From Fimiplasma intestinipullorum (GTDB lineage: Bacteria; Bacillota_I; Bacilli_A; Erysipelotrichales; Coprobacillaceae), in assembly GCA_018715065.1 (NCBI GenBank), contig DVMJ01000029.1:1-20815 (forward strand): a stretch of DNA of 20,815 nt, read 5' to 3'. How positions within the stretch are numbered: the stretch's first letter is position 1; every line of letters begins with the position of its first letter. Positions 13,903-20,815 of the stretch are shown here, in pieces. Below the pieces are notes generated by a model. That model ran no database searches. It was not told the origin of the DNA and saw nothing but the letters and a program-made list of their open reading frames with translations. A program made the translations under genes and the position numbers.

Positions 13903-15782
13903 ATCAGGAAAGAGCCCTGCGCTTACAGAAAAAATATGAAGGAAGTACCACACCCAACAGTCCGCAAAAGACAATGAACGTGACTGGACGAAACAATAAT
14001 CAGGGAGCCATGGGAGCAATCGGCAAGCCCAAAAGCATGTGCAAGACGATCTCCCGCTTAGCCTATTATTTAGGCAGTGAGAAAAAACTGCTGATCATCG
14101 CCATGATCTCCGTAATTGTCTTTACCTTTACCTCACTAGCCGTATCGTACATGCTGCGCCCGATCATTAACGCCTATATCTATGATGACGGTACCCATGT
14201 CATTGGACATCGAATGACCCAGCTTTTTTATGCACTGCTCTTGCTGGGGAGCATTTACCTGCTCCAGGTTTTCTCATCCTGGCTGCAGCAGCGACTGATG
14301 CTGACCGTATCTCAACGCTCGCTATCCCGCTTGCGTCAGGAGCTCTTCAATAAGCTGCAGACCCTGCCCATCAGCTATTTCGATAACCAATCCACCGGTG
14401 ATATCATGAGCCGCTTTACTAACGATATCGACACCATCGGTGAGATGCTGAACACCACCCTTGTACAGATCATTTCCGGTATCATCAATATAATTGGGAC
14501 GATCATCTTGATGCTCTATACCAATCCGGTTCTAGGCAGCATTACCATCATCATGACGCCCATCCTGACTTTTGTCAGCAAATTCATCATCAAAAAAGGA
14601 CGTCGTTCCTATACCTTGCAGCAGCGCAATCTCGGAATTTTAAACGGCTTTGCAGAAGAAACCATCAGTGGCCAAAAAGTCGTCAAGGTCTTTAATCACG
14701 AAGAGATTGCTGAAGATGAATTCAACTATTTAAACAATGCCTTGTGCGATGCGCAGATCAAGGCCCAGTTTCAGGCCGGTATCATGGGACCCGTCACCCA
14801 CCAGCTCTGCAATCTCACTTACGCCCTGACCGCCTGTATCGGTGGGATCCTGGTGGTCACGCAGGGATTTGACCTTGGCGGTCTGACCGTCTCAGTCAAC
14901 TACACGCGCCAGTTCAACCGTCCGATCAATGAGATCTCCATGCAGATGAATGTTGTCTTTGCCGCTCTGGCTGGGGCAGAACGTGTTTTTGAAGTCTTCG
15001 ATATGCCTTCTGAAACAGAAATCAATCAGATCAGCCCATTAGAGACCATCCAGGGACATGTGGTCCTAAGCCATGTCAATTTTGGCTATCGACCTGATAA
15101 GATCGTCCTTCATGATATTTCCCTCTTTGCCAAACCCGGACAAAAAATTGCCTTTGTCGGCAGTACCGGAGCCGGTAAGACCACCATTACCAATCTATTG
15201 ACACGCTTCTATGAGATTCAGGATGGCAGGATTACCATTGACGGTGTATCCATCGATCAGATCCCGCGTGCCTTCCTGCGCGAAAATATTGCCATGGTCT
15301 TACAGGACACCCACTTATTTACCGGTACCGTGCGTGAAAATATCCGCTATGGACGACTCGACGCTACCGATGAAGAAGTCGAACAGGCCTGTCAGGTCGC
15401 CAGTGCTCATCACTTTATCACTCATCTGGAAAATGGTTATGACACATTGCTGGAACATGATGGTGCCAACCTCTCCCAGGGTCAGCGTCAACTGTTGAAT
15501 ATTGCGAGAGCGGCCATCTCCAAAGCGCCGATCCTGATTTTGGATGAAGCCACGAGTTCAGTCGATACGCGTACCGAAAGGCTCATTGACCAGGGTATGG
15601 ATGCCCTCATGAAAAACCGTACCACCTTTGTCATTGCCCACCGTCTTTCGACGGTTCGGACAGCCAATGCCATCATGGTTCTCGAGCATGGCCGTATCAT
15701 CGAGCGTGGGACCCATGAAGAACTATTGGCCTTAGGCGGACGCTATGCCGATCTCTATCATGAAAAAATTGAATTAGACTAA
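13899..15782 (+). CDS. ABC exporter half-transporter, catalytic subunit
   Basis: A 627-residue half-transporter with a 45-60-residue hydrophilic N-terminal extension before the membrane domain. Its nucleotide-binding domain has Walker A GSTGAGKTT (421-429), LSQGQ instead of LSGGQ (525-529), Walker B ILILDE with catalytic Glu550, and H-loop His581. Combined with the partner's intact LSGGQ this makes one working ATP site, while the partner's Walker motifs plus this LSQGQ make the degenerate site. The start ATG overlaps the previous stop (ATGA) and has AAGGAGGAGG upstream. The two proteins are surely one heterodimer. No terminator with a T-tract is seen on this strand after the gene. Confidence 0.93.
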   Translation: MNQERALRLQKKYEGSTTPNSPQKTMNVTGRNNNQGAMGAIGKPKSMCKTISRLAYYLGSEKKLLIIAMISVIVFTFTSLAVSYMLRPIINAYIYDDGTHVIGHRMTQLFYALLLLGSIYLLQVFSSWLQQRLMLTVSQRSLSRLRQELFNKLQTLPISYFDNQSTGDIMSRFTNDIDTIGEMLNTTLVQIISGIINIIGTIILMLYTNPVLGSITIIMTPILTFVSKFIIKKGRRSYTLQQRNLGILNGFAEETISGQKVVKVFNHEEIAEDEFNYLNNALCDAQIKAQFQAGIMGPVTHQLCNLTYALTACIGGILVVTQGFDLGGLTVSVNYTRQFNRPINEISMQMNVVFAALAGAERVFEVFDMPSETEINQISPLETIQGHVVLSHVNFGYRPDKIVLHDISLFAKPGQKIAFVGSTGAGKTTITNLLTRFYEIQDGRITIDGVSIDQIPRAFLRENIAMVLQDTHLFTGTVRENIRYGRLDATDEEVEQACQVASAHHFITHLENGYDTLLEHDGANLSQGQRQLLNIARAAISKAPILILDEATSSVDTRTERLIDQGMDALMKNRTTFVIAHRLSTVRTANAIMVLEHGRIIERGTHEELLALGGRYADLYHEKIELD

Positions 15783-15928
15783 CAAAAAAGAGAGCACCGG
15801 AACTGGGATACGTGAATGAGATAGGCGATCTATACTAGGAAGGCAGCTAAGTTACCATAAATTAACCGAGTATACTATAGAAAAGTACACTTTTTGTGTT
15901 ACAACAAAACAGGTAGAAAATGACAAAA

Positions 15929-15958
15929 ATTGAGGCAGGTCAACTAACCTGCCTCAAT
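15929..15958 (-). terminator. Terminator of the darA gene
   Basis: A perfect 12-bp stem ATTGAGGCAGGT/ACCTGCCTCAAT with a 6-base loop. On the minus strand it is followed by TTTTTG; on the plus strand no T-run follows. It therefore mainly serves the minus-strand gene ending at 16038, although it may also slow the exporter transcript. Confidence 0.8.
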
Positions 15959-16037
15959 GAATGCGAGCATCAATAAACTTTTTATTCTCTGTCATCATTT
16001 TGTCCTTGACTTTGGAACCAGTTTACCGGGCTCTCTT

Positions 16038-16364
16038 TTAACATTTGACAAACTGATTGATATCCAGCACGAAGATGGTCGCCCCACCCACCGGTACATC
16101 CACAAACTGAACAGAAGAAAAACTGCCGTAGGCACCAAATGGAGCGATTGGTGCTTTTTCTGTACGACGTTTCGAATGCTCACGAATGATCTGTAAAGCC
16201 TGATCGACCAGTTCATCTTCGGTACCGATCATAAACGTCGTATTTCCTTTCTGTAAGAATCCACCGGTCGTTGCCAGTTTCGTCAGATAGAAGCCATGTT
16301 CGCTTAATTGTGACTGCACTTCATGGCTGTCATCGCTGTTCACAATCGCAATAATGAGTTTCAT
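16038..16364 (-). CDS. darA: PII-like cyclic-di-AMP receptor DarA (PstA/YaaQ)
   Basis: A 108-residue protein with the PII-like fold. MKLIIAIVNSDD opens the first strand and TGGFLQKGNTT (33-43) is the signature loop that binds cyclic di-AMP. The length matches the 109 residues of B. subtilis DarA/YaaQ. The family forms trimers in the cytosol that sense c-di-AMP; the downstream partner is still poorly known. GGAG precedes the ATG and a TATAAT-like -10 lies at 16399-16404 (minus). It is the only gene between the terminator at 15929 and the EIIB-ROK gene, and it does not sit beside tmk or holB as in Bacillus within this window. Confidence 0.93.
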   Translation of the reverse strand: MKLIIAIVNSDDSHEVQSQLSEHGFYLTKLATTGGFLQKGNTTFMIGTEDELVDQALQIIREHSKRRTEKAPIAPFGAYGSFSSVQFVDVPVGGATIFVLDINQFVKC

Positions 16365-16398
16365 AAAATCACTCCTTTTTCATCATCTTCCTAATTTC

Positions 16399-16404
16399 AT
16401 TATA
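16399..16404 (-). promoter_or_regulatory. Probable -10 of the darA promoter
   Basis: TATAAT on the minus strand, about 35 bases before the darA ATG. The -35 position (TTCTCT, 17-base spacer) is poor. Confidence 0.4.
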
Positions 16405-16444
16405 TAACAATCCTCGCAAAAAGAGAATGTTTACTTTGGCTTTT

Positions 16445-17851
16445 TTAATTCTCCTCAATGCATAAAATCATCTGTCCTAATAAGTTATATTCTCTTAAGT
16501 TTTCCAGCAGTTTCATTTCCGGCAGATACTTATCCGGCATATAATGACTGGCTTCCTTTTTGATCTCATCCTCGCTCACTAACAGTTCACACGAAACTAA
16601 AATGAGTTCCGGATCCAGAATACTGATCACACTCGCACATGTCTCCCCCATTAATTTTAAACATCCCTCCGGGGTCTTCGAGAGTTCGATCGTGTCATCG
16701 TGTCGGCTCAAAGGCGAATACTGCACTTCACCGGCAATATGATGATGACCTTTGATCAGCTGACCCTTAAAGATGCTGCCCACCCCACTGGCATATCCCG
16801 CTTTGGGCTGCAGGATAAAACAAAGGCTAGCATACTCTTTCTGGCTGGCATAGTAGCCAACGGCAATACAGTTGACATCGTTTTCCACTACAAACTTCTG
16901 ATGATAACGCTCCGTCAGATTAGCGATCAGATCGAAATCATCAAAGCCGTGCTGGAGCAGCGAAACCTTCCCCTCATTGATGATACCAGGCATACTGATA
17001 CCCACCATCTCCACTTGCGGAAAACGGACCAGGACCGTATCCAGAATATCGTAAATATCGGCCACCGCAATCTTATATTTGATAATCTCACTATCATAAA
17101 GAATCGTATTGTCTTTATCGTAAACACGGTAGTCGATATAGACACGCTCGCCTGTTCGAATGACCGCAATGACCAGAATCTGAACATGTCCTCCTTCAAT
17201 GCCTTCCAGCGAAAGCGGCGCAAGCGGAACGCGCTTCTCGACCTTTTCTTTGGGATGGTTTTGGATCATCCGAAAAACGGCTCCCGCATCATACTTGGCA
17301 AAGACCAGATTAGGAATACGAAAAACCTGTTTCCCCTTTAAGATCTTCTGGACCTTCGCATACTCAAATGAGATCTGTGGTGCTAAAAGGATGATATCGT
17401 AGTTTTGACCAACGGTAAATAAATCTCGATAAGGCACGGCTACAAAGACATAATCCAAGGTCAATAACGCGCTCACCTCGTTCAGGCGCTGGGCAAAAAA
17501 GCCCGTCGTTAAGCCACCTGTGCAGCTCAACAGCACCTTGGTCACCGGTTTATTGACCAGCTTCTTGATACTGTCGATCATCTCTTCAAACAGTTCAAGC
17601 GCGTGCTTTAAGGTATTCATCTGAAAATGCAGATAAAACTCTACGTTATTGGTTGCAGTGTTGGTCACACTCAACTCAATAATATTCAATGGATTAAAAG
17701 AAATCTCACTGTAACTATAATCCGTCCTGATGACGATCACATCCGGATCATCGGGATCTGGATAAATCTCATAATCCGGGCTAGTCTGATAGAGCACCCA
17801 TTTTTTAAACACCATCGTATGTATATCTCTTAAAAATTCATCCATCAGCAT
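16445..17851 (-). CDS. PTS EIIB (lactose/cellobiose-like)-ROK fusion protein, likely sugar sensor
   Basis: A 468-residue protein with three parts. Residues 1-100 are an acidic, beta-rich domain I do not recognise. Residues 102-196 look like a lactose/chitobiose-type PTS EIIB: KVLLSCTGGLTTG with the phosphorylatable Cys110, then DIILLAPQISFEY. Residues 222-468 look like a ROK/ASKHA sugar kinase fold: GISMPGIINEG, VVENDVNCIAVG (Asp325), SGVGSIFKGQLIKG and AGEV. The DxGGT phosphate loop, the H of the usual GEIGH and the CxCGxxGC zinc motif are all missing, so it is unlikely to be an active kinase. No HTH is visible, unlike ROK repressors. I read it as a sugar- and phosphorylation-sensing regulator. 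ATG 17851 has AAAGGA six bases before it; GTG 17854 and ATG 17845 are alternatives. Confidence 0.7.
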   Translation of the reverse strand: MLMDEFLRDIHTMVFKKWVLYQTSPDYEIYPDPDDPDVIVIRTDYSYSEISFNPLNIIELSVTNTATNNVEFYLHFQMNTLKHALELFEEMIDSIKKLVNKPVTKVLLSCTGGLTTGFFAQRLNEVSALLTLDYVFVAVPYRDLFTVGQNYDIILLAPQISFEYAKVQKILKGKQVFRIPNLVFAKYDAGAVFRMIQNHPKEKVEKRVPLAPLSLEGIEGGHVQILVIAVIRTGERVYIDYRVYDKDNTILYDSEIIKYKIAVADIYDILDTVLVRFPQVEMVGISMPGIINEGKVSLLQHGFDDFDLIANLTERYHQKFVVENDVNCIAVGYYASQKEYASLCFILQPKAGYASGVGSIFKGQLIKGHHHIAGEVQYSPLSRHDDTIELSKTPEGCLKLMGETCASVISILDPELILVSCELLVSEDEIKKEASHYMPDKYLPEMKLLENLREYNLLGQMILCIEEN

Positions 17852-17891
17852 CACCCATCCTTTACTTAGCTATATTTTAACACACAAATAA

Positions 17892-17905
17892 CAAAAGCGC
17901 TTTCT
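17892..17905. promoter_or_regulatory. cre-like palindrome upstream of the EIIB-ROK gene
   Basis: CAAAAGCGCTTTCT matches 11 of 14 positions of the CcpA consensus TGWAAGCGCTTWCA, and the core AAAGCGCTTT is a perfect palindrome. It overlaps the -35 position relative to a TAAAAT -10 on the minus strand (17-base spacer). Catabolite repression, or control by another LacI-type protein, fits a sugar-sensing gene. Confidence 0.45.
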
Positions 17906-18003
17906 TTTTTTGAAAGATAGGCCATTTTTTCTATTATGGTAAATTCATCGCACATCAGCATAGAAAAAACAGAACATTTTGCAGACACTCCTGACTCTGC
18001 CAC

Positions 18004-18032
18004 TTTACATGTATAAAAAAACATGATACAAT
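18004..18032 (+). promoter_or_regulatory. Promoter of the CorC-like gene
   Basis: TTTACA (18004-18009) and TACAAT (18027-18032) with a 17-base spacer, and TGA just before the -10. Transcription would begin near 18038, which rules out the in-frame ATG at 18023 as start. Confidence 0.6.
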
Positions 18033-18067
18033 TTGAACATATACCAAAAAGGAGAGGATTAATTAAT

Positions 18068-19450
18068 ATGGACTCAGATCCCCGAACGTCGTCAATTACG
18101 GGACAGATTATTCTTATTATCGTGTTGACTTTGATCAACGCTTATTTTGCCGCCAGTGAAATGGCTATTGTTTCTGTCAGCAAAACGAAGATGCGTCATT
18201 TAGCCGAAGAGGGCAATAAAAGAGCACGGCTCGTTGAAAAGCTGATTGATGAACCAACGGCTTTCCTGTCTACCATTCAGGTAGCGATTACCTTAGCCGG
18301 ATTCTTTAACTCAGCCAGTGCCGCCACAGGTATTTCTCAACGTTTCGCTGTGGTTTTGCAGGGATGGAATGTCCCTTATGCCAGCACCATTGCGATGGTC
18401 GTCATTACGATTGCCCTGTCATTTATCACCTTGATTTTTGGTGAGTTGGTTCCTAAACGAATTGCACTGCAAAAAGCAGAATCATTCAGTATGTTTTGTG
18501 CAAAACCGATTCTGACCCTCAGCAAGATTGCTTCACCGTTTATTAAGATTCTGTCATTTTCAACCAAACTCGTTTTGCGTATCTTTGGAATGCATGACGA
18601 AAATGTGGAAGAATCCCTGTCGCGGGAAGAAATTCGCTCCATGGTCAACAGCGGTCAGGAAAATGGCGTATTTAATGAAACCGAGACAGAAATGATCAAT
18701 AACCTGTTTGAATTTGATGATATCCAGGCCAGTGAAGTCATGACTCCACGAACTGATGTCTTCTGCATCGATATCAATGATCCATTAAGCAAATATATGG
18801 ATGAAATTATGAAGATGCACTACTCAAGAATTCCGGTCTATGAAGATACCGTCGACAACATTATTGGTATCCTCAATATCAAGGATTTCTATATTGCGGC
18901 GCATCAAACCCATTACGATTACGCCAAGATCGATATTCGCCGCATCTTACGTAAACCTTATTTCGTTCTGGAAACCAAAAAAATCGATGCGCTCTTTAAA
19001 GAACTGCAGCGCACCCATCATCACATTGCGATCCTGGTTGATGAATATGGCGGATTCTCCGGTATTGTCACGATTGAGGATCTCATTGAAGAGATCACCG
19101 GTGACATCGAAGATGAATTTGACCAGTTAGAAACACCGGATCTGCAAAAAGTAGATGATAAAACATATATCCTGGATGGCTTGATGTCTTTAGATGACCT
19201 GAACGAAGAATTGCCACTCCAACTGGATAACGAAGAGTACGATACTTTATCCGGATATCTGATCGACATGCTGGGGTATATCCCAGAAGATGGCTCTCAT
19301 CCTAGTCTGGATGTGGATCATCTGCATTTTGATATTCTGAAAGTTGAAGATAAACATATTGAAACGGTCCGTCTGGTCATTCAAAAAGACATTTTGACTA
19401 GTGAAGAGACGACGAACAGAGAAAACACAGAAATTAAAAAAGAGGACTAA
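18068..19450 (+). CDS. CNNM/DUF21-CBS-CorC_HlyC membrane protein
   Basis: A 460-residue member of the hemolysin C/CorC transporter family. Membrane segments of the CNNM (DUF21) domain fill about residues 10-170, including a GELVPKRIALQKAE motif. Two CBS domains follow (about 222-340; MTPRTDVFCID, then the second with VDEYGGFSGIVTIEDLIEEI) and a C-terminal CorC_HlyC domain starts near 365. The family exports or balances divalent cations, usually Mg2+ or Co2+, with CBS domains sensing adenine nucleotides. The name hemolysin is historical and does not indicate toxin activity. The start ATG has GGAGAGG about ten bases before it. A single-gene unit with its own promoter and terminator. Confidence 0.93.
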   Translation: MDSDPRTSSITGQIILIIVLTLINAYFAASEMAIVSVSKTKMRHLAEEGNKRARLVEKLIDEPTAFLSTIQVAITLAGFFNSASAATGISQRFAVVLQGWNVPYASTIAMVVITIALSFITLIFGELVPKRIALQKAESFSMFCAKPILTLSKIASPFIKILSFSTKLVLRIFGMHDENVEESLSREEIRSMVNSGQENGVFNETETEMINNLFEFDDIQASEVMTPRTDVFCIDINDPLSKYMDEIMKMHYSRIPVYEDTVDNIIGILNIKDFYIAAHQTHYDYAKIDIRRILRKPYFVLETKKIDALFKELQRTHHHIAILVDEYGGFSGIVTIEDLIEEITGDIEDEFDQLETPDLQKVDDKTYILDGLMSLDDLNEELPLQLDNEEYDTLSGYLIDMLGYIPEDGSHPSLDVDHLHFDILKVEDKHIETVRLVIQKDILTSEETTNRENTEIKKED

Positions 19451-19475
19451 TACCTGCCTGGGCAGGTATTTTTTC
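19449..19475 (+). terminator. Rho-independent terminator after the CorC-like gene
   Basis: AATACCTGCC pairs with GGCAGGTATT around a tight loop and TTTT follows. It starts at the stop codon itself. Confidence 0.9.
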
Positions 19476-19501
19476 TATTTCACTATGCTAACAACCTACC
19501 A

Positions 19502-19530
19502 TTGTGATTTTCTTTCACATGAGCTATAAT
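19502..19530 (+). promoter_or_regulatory. Promoter of the second lysR gene
   Basis: TTGTGA (19502-19507) and TATAAT (19525-19530) with a 17-base spacer, about 20 bases before the start codon. Confidence 0.6.
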
Positions 19531-19548
19531 GAAACGGGGAGGGATCAT

Positions 19549-20430
19549 ATGTTAGACTTTCGCATTGAAACCTTTTTAATGGTTTGCCGATACATGAATT
19601 TTACCAAAGCAGCCAGCAAGCTGCATATTACGCAGCCGGCTGTTTCTCAACAGATACACTACCTGGAAGAATATTTTGGAGCCACTCTCTTTCATTACGA
19701 AAAAAGAAAACTCACCCTGACCCCCGCAGGTGAGATAGTGTTGCTTGCCTGCACCACTTTTGCCAACGACCAGCAGCGCCTCTTAGAACGCGTGAACGAA
19801 CTCAAAAAAGCCAGCCGCAAGGTGACTTTTGGAGCCACTTTGACCATCGGTGAATACGTACTTCCACCAAAGCTAGCATATTTTATTCAAAAATATCCTA
19901 AGCATCCCATCAATATGCTGGTTAAAGATACCGATTCTCTGCTGAAGGATCTCGATGAAGGCAAGATTGAATTTGCCTTTATTGAAGGATATTTTCCAAA
20001 AGATCAATATGATTATATTACCTGGTCCAAAGAAAAGCTCCTGCCTGTCTGCAAGGCACATCATCCTGTGCTTTCGCAATTGGAAATTACCTTTTATGAT
20101 TTATTCCCACTGCCGCTGATCTTGCGTGAGAAAGGTTCAGGCACACGCGATACGTTAGAGCATTTTCTGGCTTGTGCCAATATCTCTGTGCACGACTTTG
20201 CTTCAGTGATTGAGATTGGTGGTGTGGAAGCCATCAAGACACTGGTCAGTCAGGGGGCCGGCATCTCTTTCTTATATGAATCTGCGATCCAGACCGAACT
20301 AGCCAATAAGACCCTGACCACGATTCCTTTAAGAGAGCACCTGTTTTATAATGATTTTTCTTTCATTTGGCGTAAAGACAGCCTTTATGCCAATGAGTAC
20401 AAACATTTCTTCAAAGCCTTGCAGCTTTAA
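19549..20430 (+). CDS. LysR-family transcriptional regulator (second)
   Basis: A 293-residue LysR regulator. The HTH comprises FTKAASKLHITQPAVSQQIH with LEEYFGATLFHYEKRKLTLT, followed by a substrate-binding-like effector domain with FAFIEGYF and LREKGSGTRDT, the latter common in the CysB/CbbR-like branch. I start at ATG 19549 because GGGGAGGG is immediately upstream; the in-frame ATG at 19504 would lie before the predicted transcription start. It stands alone, with no divergent neighbour and no copy of the 30-bp element in its promoter, so its target is probably elsewhere on the genome. It differs clearly from the LysR at 8935. Confidence 0.92.
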   Translation: MLDFRIETFLMVCRYMNFTKAASKLHITQPAVSQQIHYLEEYFGATLFHYEKRKLTLTPAGEIVLLACTTFANDQQRLLERVNELKKASRKVTFGATLTIGEYVLPPKLAYFIQKYPKHPINMLVKDTDSLLKDLDEGKIEFAFIEGYFPKDQYDYITWSKEKLLPVCKAHHPVLSQLEITFYDLFPLPLILREKGSGTRDTLEHFLACANISVHDFASVIEIGGVEAIKTLVSQGAGISFLYESAIQTELANKTLTTIPLREHLFYNDFSFIWRKDSLYANEYKHFFKALQL

Positions 20431-20442
20431 ACATGCTCAGTT

Positions 20443-20473
20443 AAAGAAGCCGTCATGTCGATGGCTTCTTTTT
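20443..20473 (+). terminator. Rho-independent terminator after the second lysR gene
   Basis: AAAGAAGCC pairs with GGCTTCTTT around an 11-base loop that can pair further, followed by a T-run to 20473. Confidence 0.85.
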
Positions 20474-20525
20474 GGTTATATTTATCTGCTTCTATTAAAT
20501 AAAATGCCGTTTCACTGTCAAACTG

Positions 20526-20534
20526 TGTTATAAT
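20526..20534 (+). promoter_or_regulatory. Extended -10 promoter of the small peptide gene
   Basis: TGT-TATAAT forms an extended -10. The -35 position is not recognisable, which is usual for this promoter type. Confidence 0.55.
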
Positions 20535-20559
20535 CATTAGTAGAGAGGAGGCGGTTCAA

Positions 20560-20697
20560 ATGCGTGTTGATCACTACCAAAAAGGGCTTTGCGGACGTCT
20601 GATTGGTTATTATCGCCTACAATTATATAACAAAACCAAAAATAATCAGTATCGTCAGCGTCAGATCATCAGTTATAAATCAGCATTTCTCAGTTAA
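20560..20697 (+). CDS. Small basic protein, 45 residues, unknown
   Basis: A frame of 45 codons beginning MRVDHYQKGLCGRLIGYY and ending KSAFLS. GAGAGGAGG ends about ten bases before the ATG, and an extended -10 TATAAT is about 26 bases before the ATG. The product is strongly basic (many Arg/Lys, few acids), rich in Tyr and Gln, with no membrane segment and one Cys. I do not recognise a family. The combination of promoter, good ribosome binding site and a following terminator hairpin supports a real gene. A basic peptide of this size could bind nucleic acid, but that is a guess. Confidence 0.5.
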   Translation: MRVDHYQKGLCGRLIGYYRLQLYNKTKNNQYRQRQIISYKSAFLS

Positions 20698-20713
20698 AAT
20701 TTCTATACCCCTT

Positions 20714-20740
20714 GAAAACACTGGTGTTTCCAGCGTTTTC
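20714..20740. repeat. Inverted repeat after the small gene
   Basis: GAAAACACTGG (20714-20724) and CCAGCGTTTTC (20730-20740) pair over 11 positions with one mismatch on this strand, which becomes a G-U pair on the minus-strand RNA. No T-run follows, so it is not a simple terminator. Confidence 0.5.
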
Positions 20741-20759
20741 GCCACCTCGGTTTGGCCCT

Positions 20760-20806
20760 TTTCCCTCATTTTTTCCCTTGCGAGAAGAAATGAGGGAAAC
20801 TTTTTT
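20760..20806 (+). terminator. Terminator-like hairpin at the window end
   Basis: TTTCCCTCATTT (20760-20771) pairs with AAATGAGGGAAA (20788-20799), then C and six T. The loop region is long but can partly pair. It would end the small-gene transcript. Confidence 0.65.
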
Positions 20807-20815
20807 CAGGCCGTC

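Noticed and set aside
16700..17341. A 213-codon plus-strand frame
   Set aside because: It is antisense to the EIIB-ROK gene, which has clear domain signatures; the plus-strand translation has none.
18023..18067. In-frame upstream ATG for the CorC-like protein
   Set aside because: It overlaps the predicted -10 box and lacks a ribosome binding site, whereas ATG 18068 has GGAGAGG at a workable distance.
1..20815. CRISPR arrays, tRNA, rRNA or complete insertion sequences
   Set aside because: No regularly spaced repeats, cloverleaf, conserved rRNA segments or transposase genes were found on reading both strands.

Overview
The window looks like a chromosomal segment of a low-to-mid GC, anaerobic Bacillota. 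I infer an Erysipelotrichia-like gut bacterium, because of the canonical AGGAGG ribosome binding sites, a PII-like c-di-AMP receptor (DarA), many NAD(P)H/flavin/ferredoxin reductases, and a PTS EIIB-ROK fusion protein. No rRNA, tRNA or CRISPR array is visible, and the species cannot be named from the sequence alone.

Layout. Bases 1 to about 680 are GC-rich, carry no convincing gene, are packed with nested inverted repeats and end in a bidirectional terminator. They look like the non-coding edge of an integrative element. They abut the truncated, frameshifted remnant of an XRE-type HTH regulator gene (673-800, minus). After a gene-free stretch, a 7.6 kb block of co-directional minus-strand genes (8824 down to 1210) encodes three aldo-keto reductases, a flavoredoxin-like flavin reductase, an iron-sulfur flavoprotein, two alpha/beta-hydrolase esterases, a RibD/DHFR-type reductase and a YqhD-like iron/zinc alcohol dehydrogenase. 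Diverging from this block is a LysR regulator (8935), followed in the same apparent operon by an AprA/fumarate-reductase-like FAD protein and a 2[4Fe-4S] ferredoxin (9838-12016).

The main result is a shared 30-bp element, TTAT(A/C)G-N15-ATATTGTAC (read on the minus strand), upstream of three separate minus-strand genes: the RibD-like reductase, AKR 2 and AKR 3. In each copy the TTGTAC end sits where a -35 box should be, 16-18 bp before a plausible -10. The third copy lies between the LysR gene and AKR 3, and its distal half covers the -10 box of lysR. The simplest reading is a LysR-controlled, autoregulated reductase/esterase regulon. The YqhD-like dehydrogenase plus DkgA-like AKRs recall the yqhD-dkgA aldehyde response of enterobacteria, but the inducer here is unknown.

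Downstream on the plus strand lie a heterodimeric ABC exporter (12169-15782) with one degenerate and one canonical ATP site, then on the minus strand darA and the EIIB-ROK fusion protein. Next on the plus strand come a CNNM/CBS/CorC-type membrane protein, a second LysR regulator unrelated to the element, and an unrecognised 45-residue basic peptide with a strong promoter and ribosome binding site. Most units end in clear rho-independent terminators.
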